A DNA stretch of 64,000 bases from an uncultured Coriobacteriaceae bacterium (lineage in GTDB: Bacteria > Actinomycetota > Coriobacteriia > Coriobacteriales > Atopobiaceae): assembly GCA_902801175.1 (NCBI GenBank), contig CADCHF010000008.1:21385-85384 (forward strand). Direction: 5' to 3'. Positions 46,838-56,879 of this stretch are shown here, piece after piece. Each line of letters begins with the position of its first letter. The first letter of the stretch is position 1. The notes beneath the pieces were generated by a model that was not told where the DNA came from, searched no databases, and saw only the letters and a list, made by a program, of their open reading frames with translations. The translations under genes were made by a program, and so were the position numbers.

Positions 46838-49248
46838 ATGAGTCGTGTAAAGTCGCAGCTATCCACCTGTGTTTTGGCTTTTGTCTTGACCGTCTGCGTT
46901 TGCGCGCTCTGCACCGTGTCGGCCTGGGCAGACGACCCCACATACGAGCTCGATGCGCAGGACGGTGTCGCTGTCGTTCAAGAAGACGGTGCGGTGGCGG
47001 AACAAGATGGTCTCGAGGTGGACATCACGCAGGAGAGCGCAGCTGCTCCTGAAGAGAGCCTTACGGGAGAAGACGAGCTTGGCAACGCTTCAGATGAGGG
47101 GGAAACGCCAGAAGAGCCTGTATCTTCAGAAGACGAAGGCGAGACCGACACCGAGGAGCCCACGGTCGAGGACCCAAACACCTTTGACCTCAAGGCAGAC
47201 TTTGGTGCGGTGGGCGATGGCGTTGCCGATGATACGCGGGCGTTCAACAACGCTCTAAGAAAAAGCCGCAACAACGACGTGATGACCACAATCATCGTGC
47301 CGTCTGGCACCTATCGAATCACCTCGTACCTGACGATCTATTCAAACACGATGCTCCAGCTCGCCCCTGATGCAACGGTCATTGCCGATGCGAGCTTTGG
47401 TAAGGGAACGTTCCTCGGAGCCGTTCATACTCACAACGGCAAAGACTGCGACGGTGTAGGTGACACCGACTGCACAACAGGTGGCTACGACCAGATATAC
47501 AACATCGTGATTGACGGTGGCGTCTGGGACCGTAACATCACGGGCAGTGGCCAGGCAGCTGTGATGCGCTTTAACCACGGGCACAACATCACCATCAAGA
47601 ACGCGACCATCAAGCATGCCTCAGATCACTTTTTGAATCTTAGTGGCTGCCGCGACGTGACCATCAGCAACGTTACCTTCCGCGACTTTGTCTACACGTA
47701 TATCACACAGAAGTTTGCAGGTAAGAGCTACCAAAACGAAGCCGTCCACTTTGACTCCATGCAGCAAGAGACTGAAGCTGCTGCCTATCCGCAAGACAAA
47801 ACGGTTGCCTATAACATCAGAGTGGAGGGCTGTAAGTTCATCAACATCCCCGATGGCGTAGGGACGCATCACCCGCAGAGCAACATTGCAAAGTCGCATG
47901 ACATCACTGTGACTGGCTGCACCTTTGAGGGTCTTTCTGGCAGGGCGGTCAACATCTACAGGTCCGACAACTTCGTGGTGCAAAACTGCGTGGCAAAGCA
48001 ATGCACCTCTTTCGTGGTGACCCGTGACGAGACGTGCACAATTCAGAACAATCGCGTCATAGGCACAAAGCTGCACAAGGAAATAGGCAGTCCCTCGGAT
48101 CAGGGTGACGGCATCAAGGTTGTTGATTCGCGAGGGGCAGTCATCAAGAACAATGTGATTACGGGCGCCTGTGGCCATGGCATCTATGCCTGTAGGAATG
48201 TTGACCCGACCATCTGTAAGATCACCATCACTGGCAACGTTTCGGTGAGCTTAGCAAGCACAAATGATTGCTACGACATCGCACTAGGCAGCAATTGTGT
48301 TGGAACGGCCAAGGACAACAGTGTGGGTATTCGCGGATATGCGAACTTGAATCCCCCTACAAGCAAGGTTACCGAATCAAACAATGTGATTACGGATGCG
48401 GCGGACAAGGTGAAGCGGCTCTATGGCAATGTCCGATATGACACGATGGAAGCCATTGTAAAGGCAGGCTTTAGCCAAAAGGGCGGAACCGTTGTCGTGG
48501 CTACGGGGACTGGCAGGCCAGCACTGAGCTCAAGCGCCTGGCTCCCAGCAAGGTATATGTGGTAGGAGGTGATTTGGCGGTGTCACCTGGCGTATTCAAC
48601 AAGATCAAAGCCGTTGCCAATCCAAAGGTGATCAAGCGTTTGAAGGGCAACAACAGCGCCTCCACGAGCGCAATGATGGCCTTGGAGGGCAAGGGCCAAT
48701 GGGACGGCACCGCCATTATCGCCACAAACAAGACCTTCAAAGACGCACTGTCTGCCGCACCGGTATCCTATGCAAAGCATTGGCCAATTCTTTTGGCCGA
48801 CGACGGGGTTTCGATTAGCAATGACGTAAAGATCGCGCTCATCGAATGCGAAATCACCAAGGTCATCATCGTGGGTGGGACCTCGGCGGTAACAACAAAA
48901 GTCGAGGAACAGCTTAATGAGATAGGCATCGAGGACGAAAACATAGAGCGCTGGGAAGGAAAAACAGGCACGCTGACCTCTGCCGAGATCGCCCGCAAGG
49001 CCATTGGGCTTGGCATGTCCCCCAATAACATTGGTGTCGCCACCTCACAGGGCTTCCCTGACGCCCTTGCTGGCGCAGCCCTGTGCGGCAAAAACAACGC
49101 CGTGCTCATCCTCGCCGATGACAAGGACACAGCTAATAGGACATTCCCAAGCGCATACCAATCGGCCATAAAGCGCATGTACGTTTTTGGTGGCAGGTAT
49201 GCTGTGGGCAACACCACCTGGTGCTGGCTTATCTGTTCGGCTGCGTAG
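46838..49248 (+). pseudogene. Secreted beta-helix (pectate-lyase-like) CWB2 protein, disrupted
   Basis: The first frame (46838-48565) encodes a signal peptide (ending near residue 31, AWA|DD), a very acidic linker, and a right-handed beta-helix domain that opens DLKADFGAVGDGVADDTRAF, as in pectate-lyase-3 proteins. It enters the first CWB2 repeat (GGTVVVATG) and then goes out of frame and stops. The second frame (48559-49248, readable back to about 48505) continues with TELKRLAPSKVYVVGGDLAV and two more CWB2 repeats. The middle of repeat one is missing, so a deletion with a frame change has separated the helix from its wall anchor. The truncated, unanchored protein may still be secreted. Sequencing error cannot explain the missing 30-40 residues. 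Confidence 0.8.
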
Positions 49249-49296
49249 GAAGCTCGTTACAATCTAGGAGCCACCGCGCCGAAGCAATCAACGCGA

Positions 49297-49333
49297 AAGA
49301 AAGAGGGTCGGAGCAACAATGCTGCGACCCTCT
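49297..49333 (-). terminator. Terminator of the GtrA/GtrB-like unit
   Basis: On the - strand AGAGGGTCG (49333-49325) pairs with CGACCCTCT (49310-49302), followed by TTCTTT. An outer CAACGC/GCGTTG pair extends the structure to 49289-49341. Confidence 0.78.
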
Positions 49334-49376
49334 GAGCGTTGAAATTACCTTTGGAACAGCGTGGTGCGTTCGCTCG

Positions 49377-49766
49377 CTACACAAAGATGATCTTGCGATA
49401 GATGAAGAAGTTCCACACCACAACGGACCCCTGCATGATGACCTTTGCAATTGCCGAGGGAAGACCAAGACCCACCATTGCGCTGATGGCAAGGGTGGAG
49501 ACGGTGGTGTTGAAGGCGAAGAGCGCACAGTAAAGCACGGCGCTGCGCACTGGGTTGGATGTGCTCTTGAAGGTGACCGAGCGGTTGAGCAGGAAGTTTG
49601 TTGCGGTGGCAACAACGGTCGCTGCCACGTTTGACACCTGGAGAGTCAGCCCAAATATCTCGTAGAGCAGCTGAAAGAGGCCAAGCTCGAGAAGTGCGGT
49701 GCCGCCGCCTACAAGGATGTATGAGATACCCTGACGGCCTGTTGTGGAGGTCTCGCTATTCGTCAT
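49377..49766 (-). CDS. GtrA-family membrane protein
   Basis: This 129-residue protein has four hydrophobic helices, starting ISYILVGGGTALLELGLFQLLYEIFG, and the family's FLLNRSVTFKS and FFIYRKIIFV motifs. GtrA proteins are thought to flip undecaprenyl-linked sugars. The ATG at 49766 overlaps the end of the upstream GtrB-like gene by 11 bases; the frame extends further upstream, but that is the shadow of gtrB. The tight coupling indicates they work as a pair. Confidence 0.87.
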   Translation of the reverse strand: MTNSETSTTGRQGISYILVGGGTALLELGLFQLLYEIFGLTLQVSNVAATVVATATNFLLNRSVTFKSTSNPVRSAVLYCALFAFNTTVSTLAISAMVGLGLPSAIAKVIMQGSVVVWNFFIYRKIIFV

Positions 49767-50712
49767 GGCTCGCCTCCTCAATACCGTTGATTCTACGACC
49801 AACGATATAGACGGGGCGACCCTTCTCCTGCTCATAGAGACGGGCGAGGTACTCGCCAATAATGCCAATTGAGAGCAGCTGCAAGCCGCCAAAAATGAGA
49901 ATGAGCGCCGTGTTGGATGCATATCCCGGAACGTCAATTCCCACAATGAGCGTCTTGACGATAAGGATAAGGGCATAGAGTAGGGCAATTGTCGAGGCGA
50001 CCATGCCCATGACCGTCACAAAGTGCAAGGGGCGGGTCGAGAAGGAGAGGATGCCCTCTACAGCATAGTTCACCAGCGACTTAAACGACCACTTGGTGCT
50101 TCCGGCATTGCGCTCGCTTGGGGTGTAGGGGAACGCATAGGTGTTGAAGCCCACCCAAGAGAAGATGCCCTTTGAGAAGCGGTGATACTCGGGCATCGAC
50201 AGGATGGCGTTTGCCACCGACGCGCGAAAGATCCTAAAGTCGCTCGCGTTCTCAACGACCTGGTTGGAGCGTGCGGCGCGCGAGAACACCTTGTAAAAGC
50301 TGCGCTTCATGACGCCCATGAGAAAGCCCTCGTTGCGACTCTCCTGATAGGCTGCAACGCAGTCGTAGTCGTCGTTCTCTAGGAGAATCTGGAGCATCTG
50401 GCGCGCGGTCTCGGGTGGCTGCTGGAGGTCGGCGTCAATGATGCCCACGATGTCGGACCCACGCGACTCATTGAGGCCGGCGTAGATGGCGGCCTCCTTG
50501 CCAAAGTTACGCGAGAAGCTTATGACAGTCACGCGCTTATCGTTGCGCGCAATATCAGAGAGACGTGCAAGGGTCTGGTCGGAGCTTCCGTCATCGACCA
50601 TAAAGAGATGCCAGTCAAGCTTGCTGTCGTCCTCAAAGGCCAAGACGAAGGCGTCATAGAATGCTCTGACGTTATCCTGCTCGTTGTAGCAAGGAACGAT
50701 GAAACTCACCAT
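49756..50712 (-). CDS. GtrB/DPM1-like polyprenyl-phosphate glycosyltransferase
   Basis: The 318-residue GT2 enzyme has FIVPCYNEQDNV, VDDGSSDQT, the DXD region IIDADLQQPPE and RNFGKEAA, followed by two C-terminal membrane helices (about 232-255 and 268-290). Such enzymes load a hexose from a nucleotide sugar onto polyprenyl phosphate; GtrA would flip it, and a GT-C enzyme such as the nearby YfhO-like protein would transfer it outside. That three-part chain is inferred from family knowledge and neighbourhood. The ATG at 50712 is followed by an adjacent GTG. Confidence 0.88.
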   Translation of the reverse strand: MVSFIVPCYNEQDNVRAFYDAFVLAFEDDSKLDWHLFMVDDGSSDQTLARLSDIARNDKRVTVISFSRNFGKEAAIYAGLNESRGSDIVGIIDADLQQPPETARQMLQILLENDDYDCVAAYQESRNEGFLMGVMKRSFYKVFSRAARSNQVVENASDFRIFRASVANAILSMPEYHRFSKGIFSWVGFNTYAFPYTPSERNAGSTKWSFKSLVNYAVEGILSFSTRPLHFVTVMGMVASTIALLYALILIVKTLIVGIDVPGYASNTALILIFGGLQLLSIGIIGEYLARLYEQEKGRPVYIVGRRINGIEEASHDE

Positions 50713-50880
50713 GGGAATACTCCCTAATTAGTGCGCTAGTCAAATAAATGTATTCTACTCAAAGAGGGTTGTAGTTTGAAATCTCACACGAGGTCTATAA
50801 CAAAGCTCACGAACAGGTATCCTTGAAGTGCTGTGTTGGGCCTTGGCCCAGTCCAATCGATCATTCGCAGGGGGTAGCAC

Positions 50881-51600
50881 ATGCGCGTTCATGCCATCAT
50901 CATCGCCGGAGGCGTTGGGTCCCGCATGGGATTTGAGATTCCAAAACAGTTCGTCAACGTCTACCACAAGCCGGTGCTCGCATATACCCTTGAGGGTTTC
51001 CAGCGCCATCCTGGCATCGACTCCATTGAGGTCGTTTGCATTGATGGCTGGCAGGACGAAGTTGCCGCCTACAAGGAGGACTACGGTATCACCAAGCTCG
51101 ATCGCATCGTTGATGGCGGCGCGAGCGGGCAAGAGTCCATCCGTAACGGCGTATACGCCCTTGAGGGCATCGCTGCCGATGATGACATCTGCGTCATCCA
51201 CGACGGCATTCGCCCGCTTGTTGACGCCGAGGTCCTCTCTGACGTGCTCCGCGTGGCAAAGAAGAACGGCAACGCCGTGACCTCGCTGCCCTACAACGAG
51301 CAGATCTTTGTCGTGAGCGAAGAGGACCCAGCAACGACCACGCAGTTCATTCCGCGCGAGACCCTTCGTCGCGTCTCCACACCGCAGGCATACCGCTTTG
51401 ACCTGCTGCTTCGTTCGTACAAGCGCGCCTTTGCCGAGGAGATTGGCATCTATGGCTCTCACTACACCAACACGATGATGGTCGAGCTGGGCGAGCGCCT
51501 CTACTTTGCCGCTGGCTCCGACAAGAACATCAAGCTCACGACGCCTGCAGACCTTGAGCTCTTTAAGGGCTACCTGCGCAGCTCCAGGGACGACAAATAA
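50881..51600 (+). CDS. IspD/TarI-type cytidylyltransferase
   Basis: The 239-residue protein has the nucleotide motif IIIAGGVGSRMGFEIPKQF, IHDGIRPLV and TTPADLELFKGYL, all typical of the IspD/TarI family. IspD acts in isoprenoid synthesis; TarI makes CDP-ribitol for wall teichoic acid. The adjacent SDR gene and nearby TagF and TagGH argue for an activated polyol for a wall polymer, perhaps CDP-ribitol or an NDP-mannitol-like product. No ispF is adjacent. The ATG is preceded by GCAGGGGG; its TAA overlaps the next ATG. Confidence 0.82.
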   Translation: MRVHAIIIAGGVGSRMGFEIPKQFVNVYHKPVLAYTLEGFQRHPGIDSIEVVCIDGWQDEVAAYKEDYGITKLDRIVDGGASGQESIRNGVYALEGIAADDDICVIHDGIRPLVDAEVLSDVLRVAKKNGNAVTSLPYNEQIFVVSEEDPATTTQFIPRETLRRVSTPQAYRFDLLLRSYKRAFAEEIGIYGSHYTNTMMVELGERLYFAAGSDKNIKLTTPADLELFKGYLRSSRDDK

Positions 51601-52658
51601 TGGAGCGCCTTGAGAGTGCCGCTTACAGGCAAGATTTGGATGAGGCCCTTGCTGCTGCATATGTGGACTGGGACGCGCTCGACGGGCGCCGCATTGCCAT
51701 CTCTGGTGCCACGGGCACCATTGGCACCTTCTTGACCGACATGCTCATGCGCGGCCGCGAGCTCGGTCGCAGCTGGGAGGTGCTCGCGCTTGGACGCAAC
51801 GAGGCCGGCGCGCGAGTCCGTCTGCCGTACTTTGAGCGTGAGGGCTTTGCGTTCCAGCAGCTAGACGTTAGCATTCCCGGAAGCGCTCCAGAGACACCAG
51901 TCGACCTCATTGTGCACTTGGCGAGTACCACACATCCTCGTGCCTATGCCACACAGCCCATTGGCACCGTCACCTCCAACATCATTGGACTCTCCAACCT
52001 TCTTGAGGCGGCACCTGCGCTTCCCGATGCCATCTCGCTCGTCTTTGCCTCGTCGGTCGAGATCTACGGGCAGAACCGCGGCGATGTGGATGCCTTTGAT
52101 GAGAGCTATTGCGGTTACATCGACTGCAACACGCTGCGTGCAGGTTACCCTGAGTCCAAGCGTGCGGGAGAGGCTCTCTGTCAGGGATATGCGGCCGAGC
52201 GTGGCACAGGCATTGCGATTCCTCGCTTGCCCCGTGTCTTTGGCCCCACCATGCCAAAGAGCGACTCAAAGGCCATCAGCCAGTTTGTTCGCAGTTCCGT
52301 TGCGGGCGAGGACATCGTCCTTAAGAGCGAGGGAACGCAGCTATTCTCATATGGCTACGTGGCCGATGTTGTGTGCGGCATCCTCTGCTGCGTGACCCGT
52401 GGCGAGCGTGGCGTTGCCTACAACGTTTGCGGAGCTGGATCGGACATCACGTTGCGTGACCTTGCCGCCTATTTGGCTCATCTTGGTGGGGGAGAGGTGC
52501 GCTTTGAGCTCCCCGATGCCATCGAGAAGGCTGGATACTCTACCGCAACCAAGGCGATTCTTGATGGGAGCCGCATTGCCACGCTGGGTTATATGCCGCG
52601 TTATGACGTGCGTGGAGGCCTCGAGCGCACGGTATCCATCCTTCGCGAGCTGCAATAA
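51600..52658 (+). CDS. NAD-dependent epimerase/dehydratase (extended SDR)
   Basis: The 352-residue protein has the NAD-binding motif SGATGTIGTFL near residue 34, a VHLAS strand, the catalytic SSVEIYG serine region, and YPESKRAGE with the Tyr-x3-Lys pair. It overlaps the cytidylyltransferase stop by one base (TAATG), so the two act together. It may reduce or epimerise the sugar phosphate that the first enzyme activates, in the role TarJ plays in other bacteria, although TarJ is a different fold. Substrate unknown. Confidence 0.83.
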   Translation: MERLESAAYRQDLDEALAAAYVDWDALDGRRIAISGATGTIGTFLTDMLMRGRELGRSWEVLALGRNEAGARVRLPYFEREGFAFQQLDVSIPGSAPETPVDLIVHLASTTHPRAYATQPIGTVTSNIIGLSNLLEAAPALPDAISLVFASSVEIYGQNRGDVDAFDESYCGYIDCNTLRAGYPESKRAGEALCQGYAAERGTGIAIPRLPRVFGPTMPKSDSKAISQFVRSSVAGEDIVLKSEGTQLFSYGYVADVVCGILCCVTRGERGVAYNVCGAGSDITLRDLAAYLAHLGGGEVRFELPDAIEKAGYSTATKAILDGSRIATLGYMPRYDVRGGLERTVSILRELQ

Positions 52659-52690
52659 ACGATGCTGCTTTAGCAAGTTGCCAGAATAAG

Positions 52691-52731
52691 ACGATGCCCT
52701 AGCTCGCATTCGAGCCGGGGCATCGTTGTTT
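52691..52731 (+). terminator. Intrinsic terminator after the SDR gene
   Basis: The arm at 52691-52706 pairs with 52711-52726 at 14 Watson-Crick positions plus one G-T, with one mismatch, around a CATT loop, then TGTTT. It lies between two convergent genes and may serve both. Confidence 0.85.
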
Positions 52732-52757
52732 ACTACGGCAGACAGAGACGATATCCG

Positions 52758-55700
52758 CTATCTGTCGATCATGTCCTTTAGGAAGTCAGCCGTTGCCTTG
52801 CCAGCAGAGAAGAGCTTGAACCCTGCCTTAAAGATGGGCTTGGAGCGCGCGAGCGACATGTCACGATCGCGTGTCTTCTTCTGCTTGCCGAGCACGCGGT
52901 CAATTGAGTCACGGAAGGTCCACTCGGGAGCAAACTCAACCGAGTCACCGTAAATGGTGACGGAGTCCTTGAGCGGGGCTACGCACTTGAGGTAGATGTC
53001 CTGCGTGGCGTTAAAGCGGAAGTGCCCAATGCCAAAGTTGAACATCTCGATGTAGTTAGAGGTGGGGTCGAGCAGGTCGAGCGCCGCATAGTCATGCGCA
53101 AACTCGGGGAGATAGGTGTCAAGGGCATCAAAGACCGGCTTGAGGTAGTCATTGTCCCTGATGATGGGCTCAATCTTGCCGTCGTCGGTGCGGTAATAGC
53201 CAGGAACGGTCTTGATGGGGATGTTGGCAAAGATCGACTCAATGAAGATCAGCGACACAAAGCTCGAGGTGATGTTGCGACGGATGTCGCCGCCCTCGCT
53301 GGGATAGATGCTCCGTGCATAGTAGAAGGTGGAACCCTCGAGCGACGGGTCAATCTCGCGAAGGAGGTTAGAGAGGCAGGTCTGTGTGTAGCCACGGCCC
53401 CAGAACTCGACAAAGGCAAACTTCTCGGAGAAGTCGATCTCCTGCTTGAGGTAGTCGAGAACGATGACCCTGCGCTTTGCGGCCTCGGCCAGCAGGTAGT
53501 CGGTGTACTCTTGCGAGTCGCGCATCATGTTGCGGATCTGCGTGTTGTCGCCGACCTCAAAGTGATGGTTCTCAGAGAAACGCGCGAGCTCGGGGAACAT
53601 CTTGAGGAAGGTCTCCTCGTCGATGGCGGCTGCATCAAGGAACTCGACGAAGTCGCGGATGCCGTTGAAGTTGCCATGGTCGGTGTAGAAGTCCTCATCG
53701 ATCTCGTGCACCTGCGAGGGGATGCGCCAGGCCTTGCGCGAGCCATAGATGTACTTGGACTTAATGGGAAGCTTACGCTGCTTGATGATGGCGTCGGCGA
53801 TCCGCTTGAGGTGATAGCCGTCGCGCGAGATGAAGTACAGGCACTTCACGCCGTTTGCAAGGGCGTCATCGATGGCCCAGCTCACGTAGGGCACAAAGAA
53901 GAGCGAGGCATAGCAGTAGGCAAAGCGGGCCTCGTCCGAGATGTCTTTCCTGGCATCAAAACGCGAGATGAGCCTGCCAATCTGGTAGGCGTCGTAGCTT
54001 CCAACGGCTTCGCGCAGCTCGTCGGCATGGAAGCTCGGGGCAATGCCGCCCGTGTAGAGCTGTGCGTCAATACCGAGACTGCTCGGCACCGTCACATCAG
54101 CAAGCTCGTTGTCGCCTGTGTGAATCCACCGGTCAAAGCGATAGTCAAACGAATGGAAGACATGGAAGTACAGGGTCTTCTTCGTCTTTTGGTACCCAAT
54201 GTCACTCGACAGGAACAGGGGAACCGTCGTGAGCACGGGGTCGGCCTTGGCCAGAAGCTTGGTGACAAACTCGCGAGAGAGATACATGTCACTGATGAGC
54301 ACGACCGTCTCGCCGCTGGCCAAGAGGCTCTTGACTCGGTCGATGTTCTCCTTGATGGGAACCGACACGTTGTACTCGCACTCGAGCTCCCACTTCATGA
54401 GAGCCTCGCCCTGTTCTGGGGTGATGCCATAGACGTCGGCCATGCGGTCAAAGATCATGGGGAAGTCGATCTCGGTGTGGTCGTTGTCACGCTTAAAGAC
54501 GCTCTTGACCACGTATTCGCGGCAGTTTTGCTCGCAGCAACGGCGGGCCTCAACGTAGTTACGCGTGAGATAGGCGGGGAATCCAAGCCCTGACTGGTTG
54601 ATCTTCTCCTGCACGTACTGGAAGACGCCCTCGGGCTGCAGTGTGGTTCGAGCGATGAGGGTGTCAAAGATGTCAAAGCTGTAGAGGATCTTTTCGGGCC
54701 TGCTTGTGTCGGGAACAAAGGAGAGGGCTGCCTCAACGATCTTCTCACAGCTGTCAGGAGTGGAATACGCCCAGAAGAGGTCGTTGATGCGAGCGACGTC
54801 TTCGGGGTCATCCTGCTCGTAGGAGCTCAGGGCCTGCAGCAGGGACTCAAAGTCGGTTGCCTCGATGCCGCAGGTCATCTCGCGCACGTCAAAGACAAAG
54901 TCGCGGACGCTCTCGCCCTCGTCGAGGTCGTAGAAGTACCTAATGAAGTGCTTCACGCCGCGCGCGAGCATGTCATAGAAGATCGAGGAGTAGTCAATGA
55001 TGCCAAGGTCTACCTGGTCAAAGATCTCGTAGAAGTCGTTGGCGTTGTCCCAGAACAGAAGATGGGGATCGTTGCCGTAGCGCTCCTTCATGGCGAGGTA
55101 CTGGCGGTTCTCTTCCATCTGCGGATGCATCTTCATAATGAGGAGCATGTTCTGATCTTCGAGCACCTCAATGAGCCTGGACATGTCGGGCAGGGCCTTG
55201 GTGAGGAATCCCAGCGGCTCGTTGTCGCGATACGTTGGGACGTATGCGGCAATCTTGGTGGAGGCGGGGAGACCCTTTTGCTGCAGGATGTCGTGGTCGT
55301 AGGTGGCCAGCTCGCCCGGATAGGTGCAGCAGGGATATCCCGCACGAATGAACTTGTCCTCATCGATACCGCACTGCTTGGTAAAGTGCTTCTCCATGAG
55401 GGGGGAGCTTGCCAAGAAAAGCTGCTGGGTATCGTAGATACGGCGATTCATGATGTGCTTGCGCACGATGCGCTCATGCAGGAATCCCGTGGTGACCTCG
55501 CGCTCAACGGTCTTGCAGCCAACGCCATGCCACAGGTTTATGATCGTGATGCCGTCGAGGTAGTCCTCAATGATCTCTTTGAACTGGTTGACCACATACA
55601 CGCCGGCCTTGGAGCCAATCTCACGGCCAAGAGCGGAATCGTACCGGCAGGCATTAAAGCCAAGCTCCTTCATGTGCTGTTCGAGTTCGCGCTCATAGCA

Positions 55701-55814
55701 GAACCACCAGGGAGTAATCTCTGGGTGGTAGTTGACTATGTACTCAAAGAGCCACTTGGGGTTCCCCGAGAAGGCATTGCCAGCGTTGAAAATCCAAATG
55801 TTCTTGTTTCTCAA
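52758..55814 (-). CDS. TagF/TagB-like glycerophosphotransferase fused to a HAD-type domain
   Basis: The 1018-residue protein has two enzymes. The N-terminal half (about 1-370) is a CDP-glycerol glycerophosphotransferase-like domain: NLWHGVGCKT carries the conserved His, KMHPQ is near 240, and DYSSIFYDML near 285. It would add phosphopolyol units to a wall polymer. The second half has HAD motifs SFDIFDTL near 380, ISDMYLS and TGDNELADV, as in COG5610-type predicted hydrolases of polysaccharide clusters, then about 350 residues that I do not recognise. The start is a TTG at 55814 with CGGAGC before it. The HAD substrate is unknown. Confidence 0.82.
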   Translation of the reverse strand: MRNKNIWIFNAGNAFSGNPKWLFEYIVNYHPEITPWWFCYERELEQHMKELGFNACRYDSALGREIGSKAGVYVVNQFKEIIEDYLDGITIINLWHGVGCKTVEREVTTGFLHERIVRKHIMNRRIYDTQQLFLASSPLMEKHFTKQCGIDEDKFIRAGYPCCTYPGELATYDHDILQQKGLPASTKIAAYVPTYRDNEPLGFLTKALPDMSRLIEVLEDQNMLLIMKMHPQMEENRQYLAMKERYGNDPHLLFWDNANDFYEIFDQVDLGIIDYSSIFYDMLARGVKHFIRYFYDLDEGESVRDFVFDVREMTCGIEATDFESLLQALSSYEQDDPEDVARINDLFWAYSTPDSCEKIVEAALSFVPDTSRPEKILYSFDIFDTLIARTTLQPEGVFQYVQEKINQSGLGFPAYLTRNYVEARRCCEQNCREYVVKSVFKRDNDHTEIDFPMIFDRMADVYGITPEQGEALMKWELECEYNVSVPIKENIDRVKSLLASGETVVLISDMYLSREFVTKLLAKADPVLTTVPLFLSSDIGYQKTKKTLYFHVFHSFDYRFDRWIHTGDNELADVTVPSSLGIDAQLYTGGIAPSFHADELREAVGSYDAYQIGRLISRFDARKDISDEARFAYCYASLFFVPYVSWAIDDALANGVKCLYFISRDGYHLKRIADAIIKQRKLPIKSKYIYGSRKAWRIPSQVHEIDEDFYTDHGNFNGIRDFVEFLDAAAIDEETFLKMFPELARFSENHHFEVGDNTQIRNMMRDSQEYTDYLLAEAAKRRVIVLDYLKQEIDFSEKFAFVEFWGRGYTQTCLSNLLREIDPSLEGSTFYYARSIYPSEGGDIRRNITSSFVSLIFIESIFANIPIKTVPGYYRTDDGKIEPIIRDNDYLKPVFDALDTYLPEFAHDYAALDLLDPTSNYIEMFNFGIGHFRFNATQDIYLKCVAPLKDSVTIYGDSVEFAPEWTFRDSIDRVLGKQKKTRDRDMSLARSKPIFKAGFKLFSAGKATADFLKDMIDR

Positions 55815-55965
55815 GAGATGCTCCGATTTCCATTAGCTTCTTGCTGAATATCTCGTGCAATCCTTATCATTTTCCAAAAAAATGTATTTCATACAAGCAA
55901 TGGGTGGGGAATCCATGCAATATATCGAAGGTGCTTAAAGGTGAGGGCTAAAAGGGAGGAATAAC

Positions 55966-56850
55966 GTGCTGCTATCAAAGGGCGAGCGAATCGAGACCAA
56001 TGACGGCCGCAACATGATTGATGTTCGCAAGGATACCGTCATTGGTGGCTGGGGGCAGGTGCCGCCCATGAGGGTCGAGGCTCCCATAAGGCTGCAGGGC
56101 GGGACGATCCAGTGCTGGAAGATGGGTGCGTTCTCGTATATCAACGACAACGCATACGTGAGGGCAACGCGCTCCATTGGACGATTCGTGTCTATTGGCC
56201 CCGATGTCGTAATAGGGATGCCCGAGCACTCTGCGGCGGCGGTCTCGGCCCACATCCTCTTTTCGGACGAAGACAGCGCCTGGACACATGAGTTTTGCTC
56301 CTATGCCCAGGACAATGACGCAATTGAGGACATACGCAAAAACGAGCGCGAGCAGATGCGCGGCAAGGGCATGGTAGTCATTGGCAATGACGTTTGGATT
56401 GGTGGCCGGGCCATCATCATGCGTGGCGTGACCATTGGCGACGGTGCCATAGTGGCGGCGGGGGCCGTGGTGACCAAGGACGTCGAGCCCTACGCCATCG
56501 TTGGTGGTGTGCCCGCCAGGGTCATCCGCTACCGCTTTGACGAGAAGGAGCGCCAGGCGCTCACCCAGCTCAAGTGGTGGGAGTATGGCCCAGACGTGCT
56601 CAAGGGCTGCGACGTGACCGACGTCAACGCCACCATTGACATCATCGCAGAGCGCATTGGTGCGGGCTTCCCCAAGTTTGCACCCGAGACCATATCGATT
56701 GACCCCAACGCCCCCAAGCCCTGGTTGCCTCCCGAACCAGACCCAGAGGAAGAGGCTGGCGAAGAGTCTGAGGAACAGCTCAAAGACGAGGATGTGACGC
56801 CAGCCACCAAGAAGTCGTGGCGCTTTTGGAAGCGCGGAAGCGACTCATAG
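55966..56850 (+). CDS. Hexapeptide-repeat (CatB/LbH) acetyltransferase
   Basis: The 294-residue product shows the left-handed beta-helix hexapeptide pattern, with VVIGNDVWIGGRAIIMRG and GVTIGDGAIVAAGAVVTKDV, then GGVPARVIRYRF as in CatB-like xenobiotic/sugar acetyltransferases. EHS near residue 87 could hold the active His. It likely acetylates a sugar of the cluster's polymer. The last 50 residues form a Pro/Glu-rich tail ending in a Lys/Arg/Trp stretch, unusual for the family and perhaps a membrane or partner contact. The GTG start has GGGAGG before it. Confidence 0.84.
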   Translation: MLLSKGERIETNDGRNMIDVRKDTVIGGWGQVPPMRVEAPIRLQGGTIQCWKMGAFSYINDNAYVRATRSIGRFVSIGPDVVIGMPEHSAAAVSAHILFSDEDSAWTHEFCSYAQDNDAIEDIRKNEREQMRGKGMVVIGNDVWIGGRAIIMRGVTIGDGAIVAAGAVVTKDVEPYAIVGGVPARVIRYRFDEKERQALTQLKWWEYGPDVLKGCDVTDVNATIDIIAERIGAGFPKFAPETISIDPNAPKPWLPPEPDPEEEAGEESEEQLKDEDVTPATKKSWRFWKRGSDS

Positions 56851-56879
56851 GGCAAATAGAAAGGCTCACTTTTATGAAG

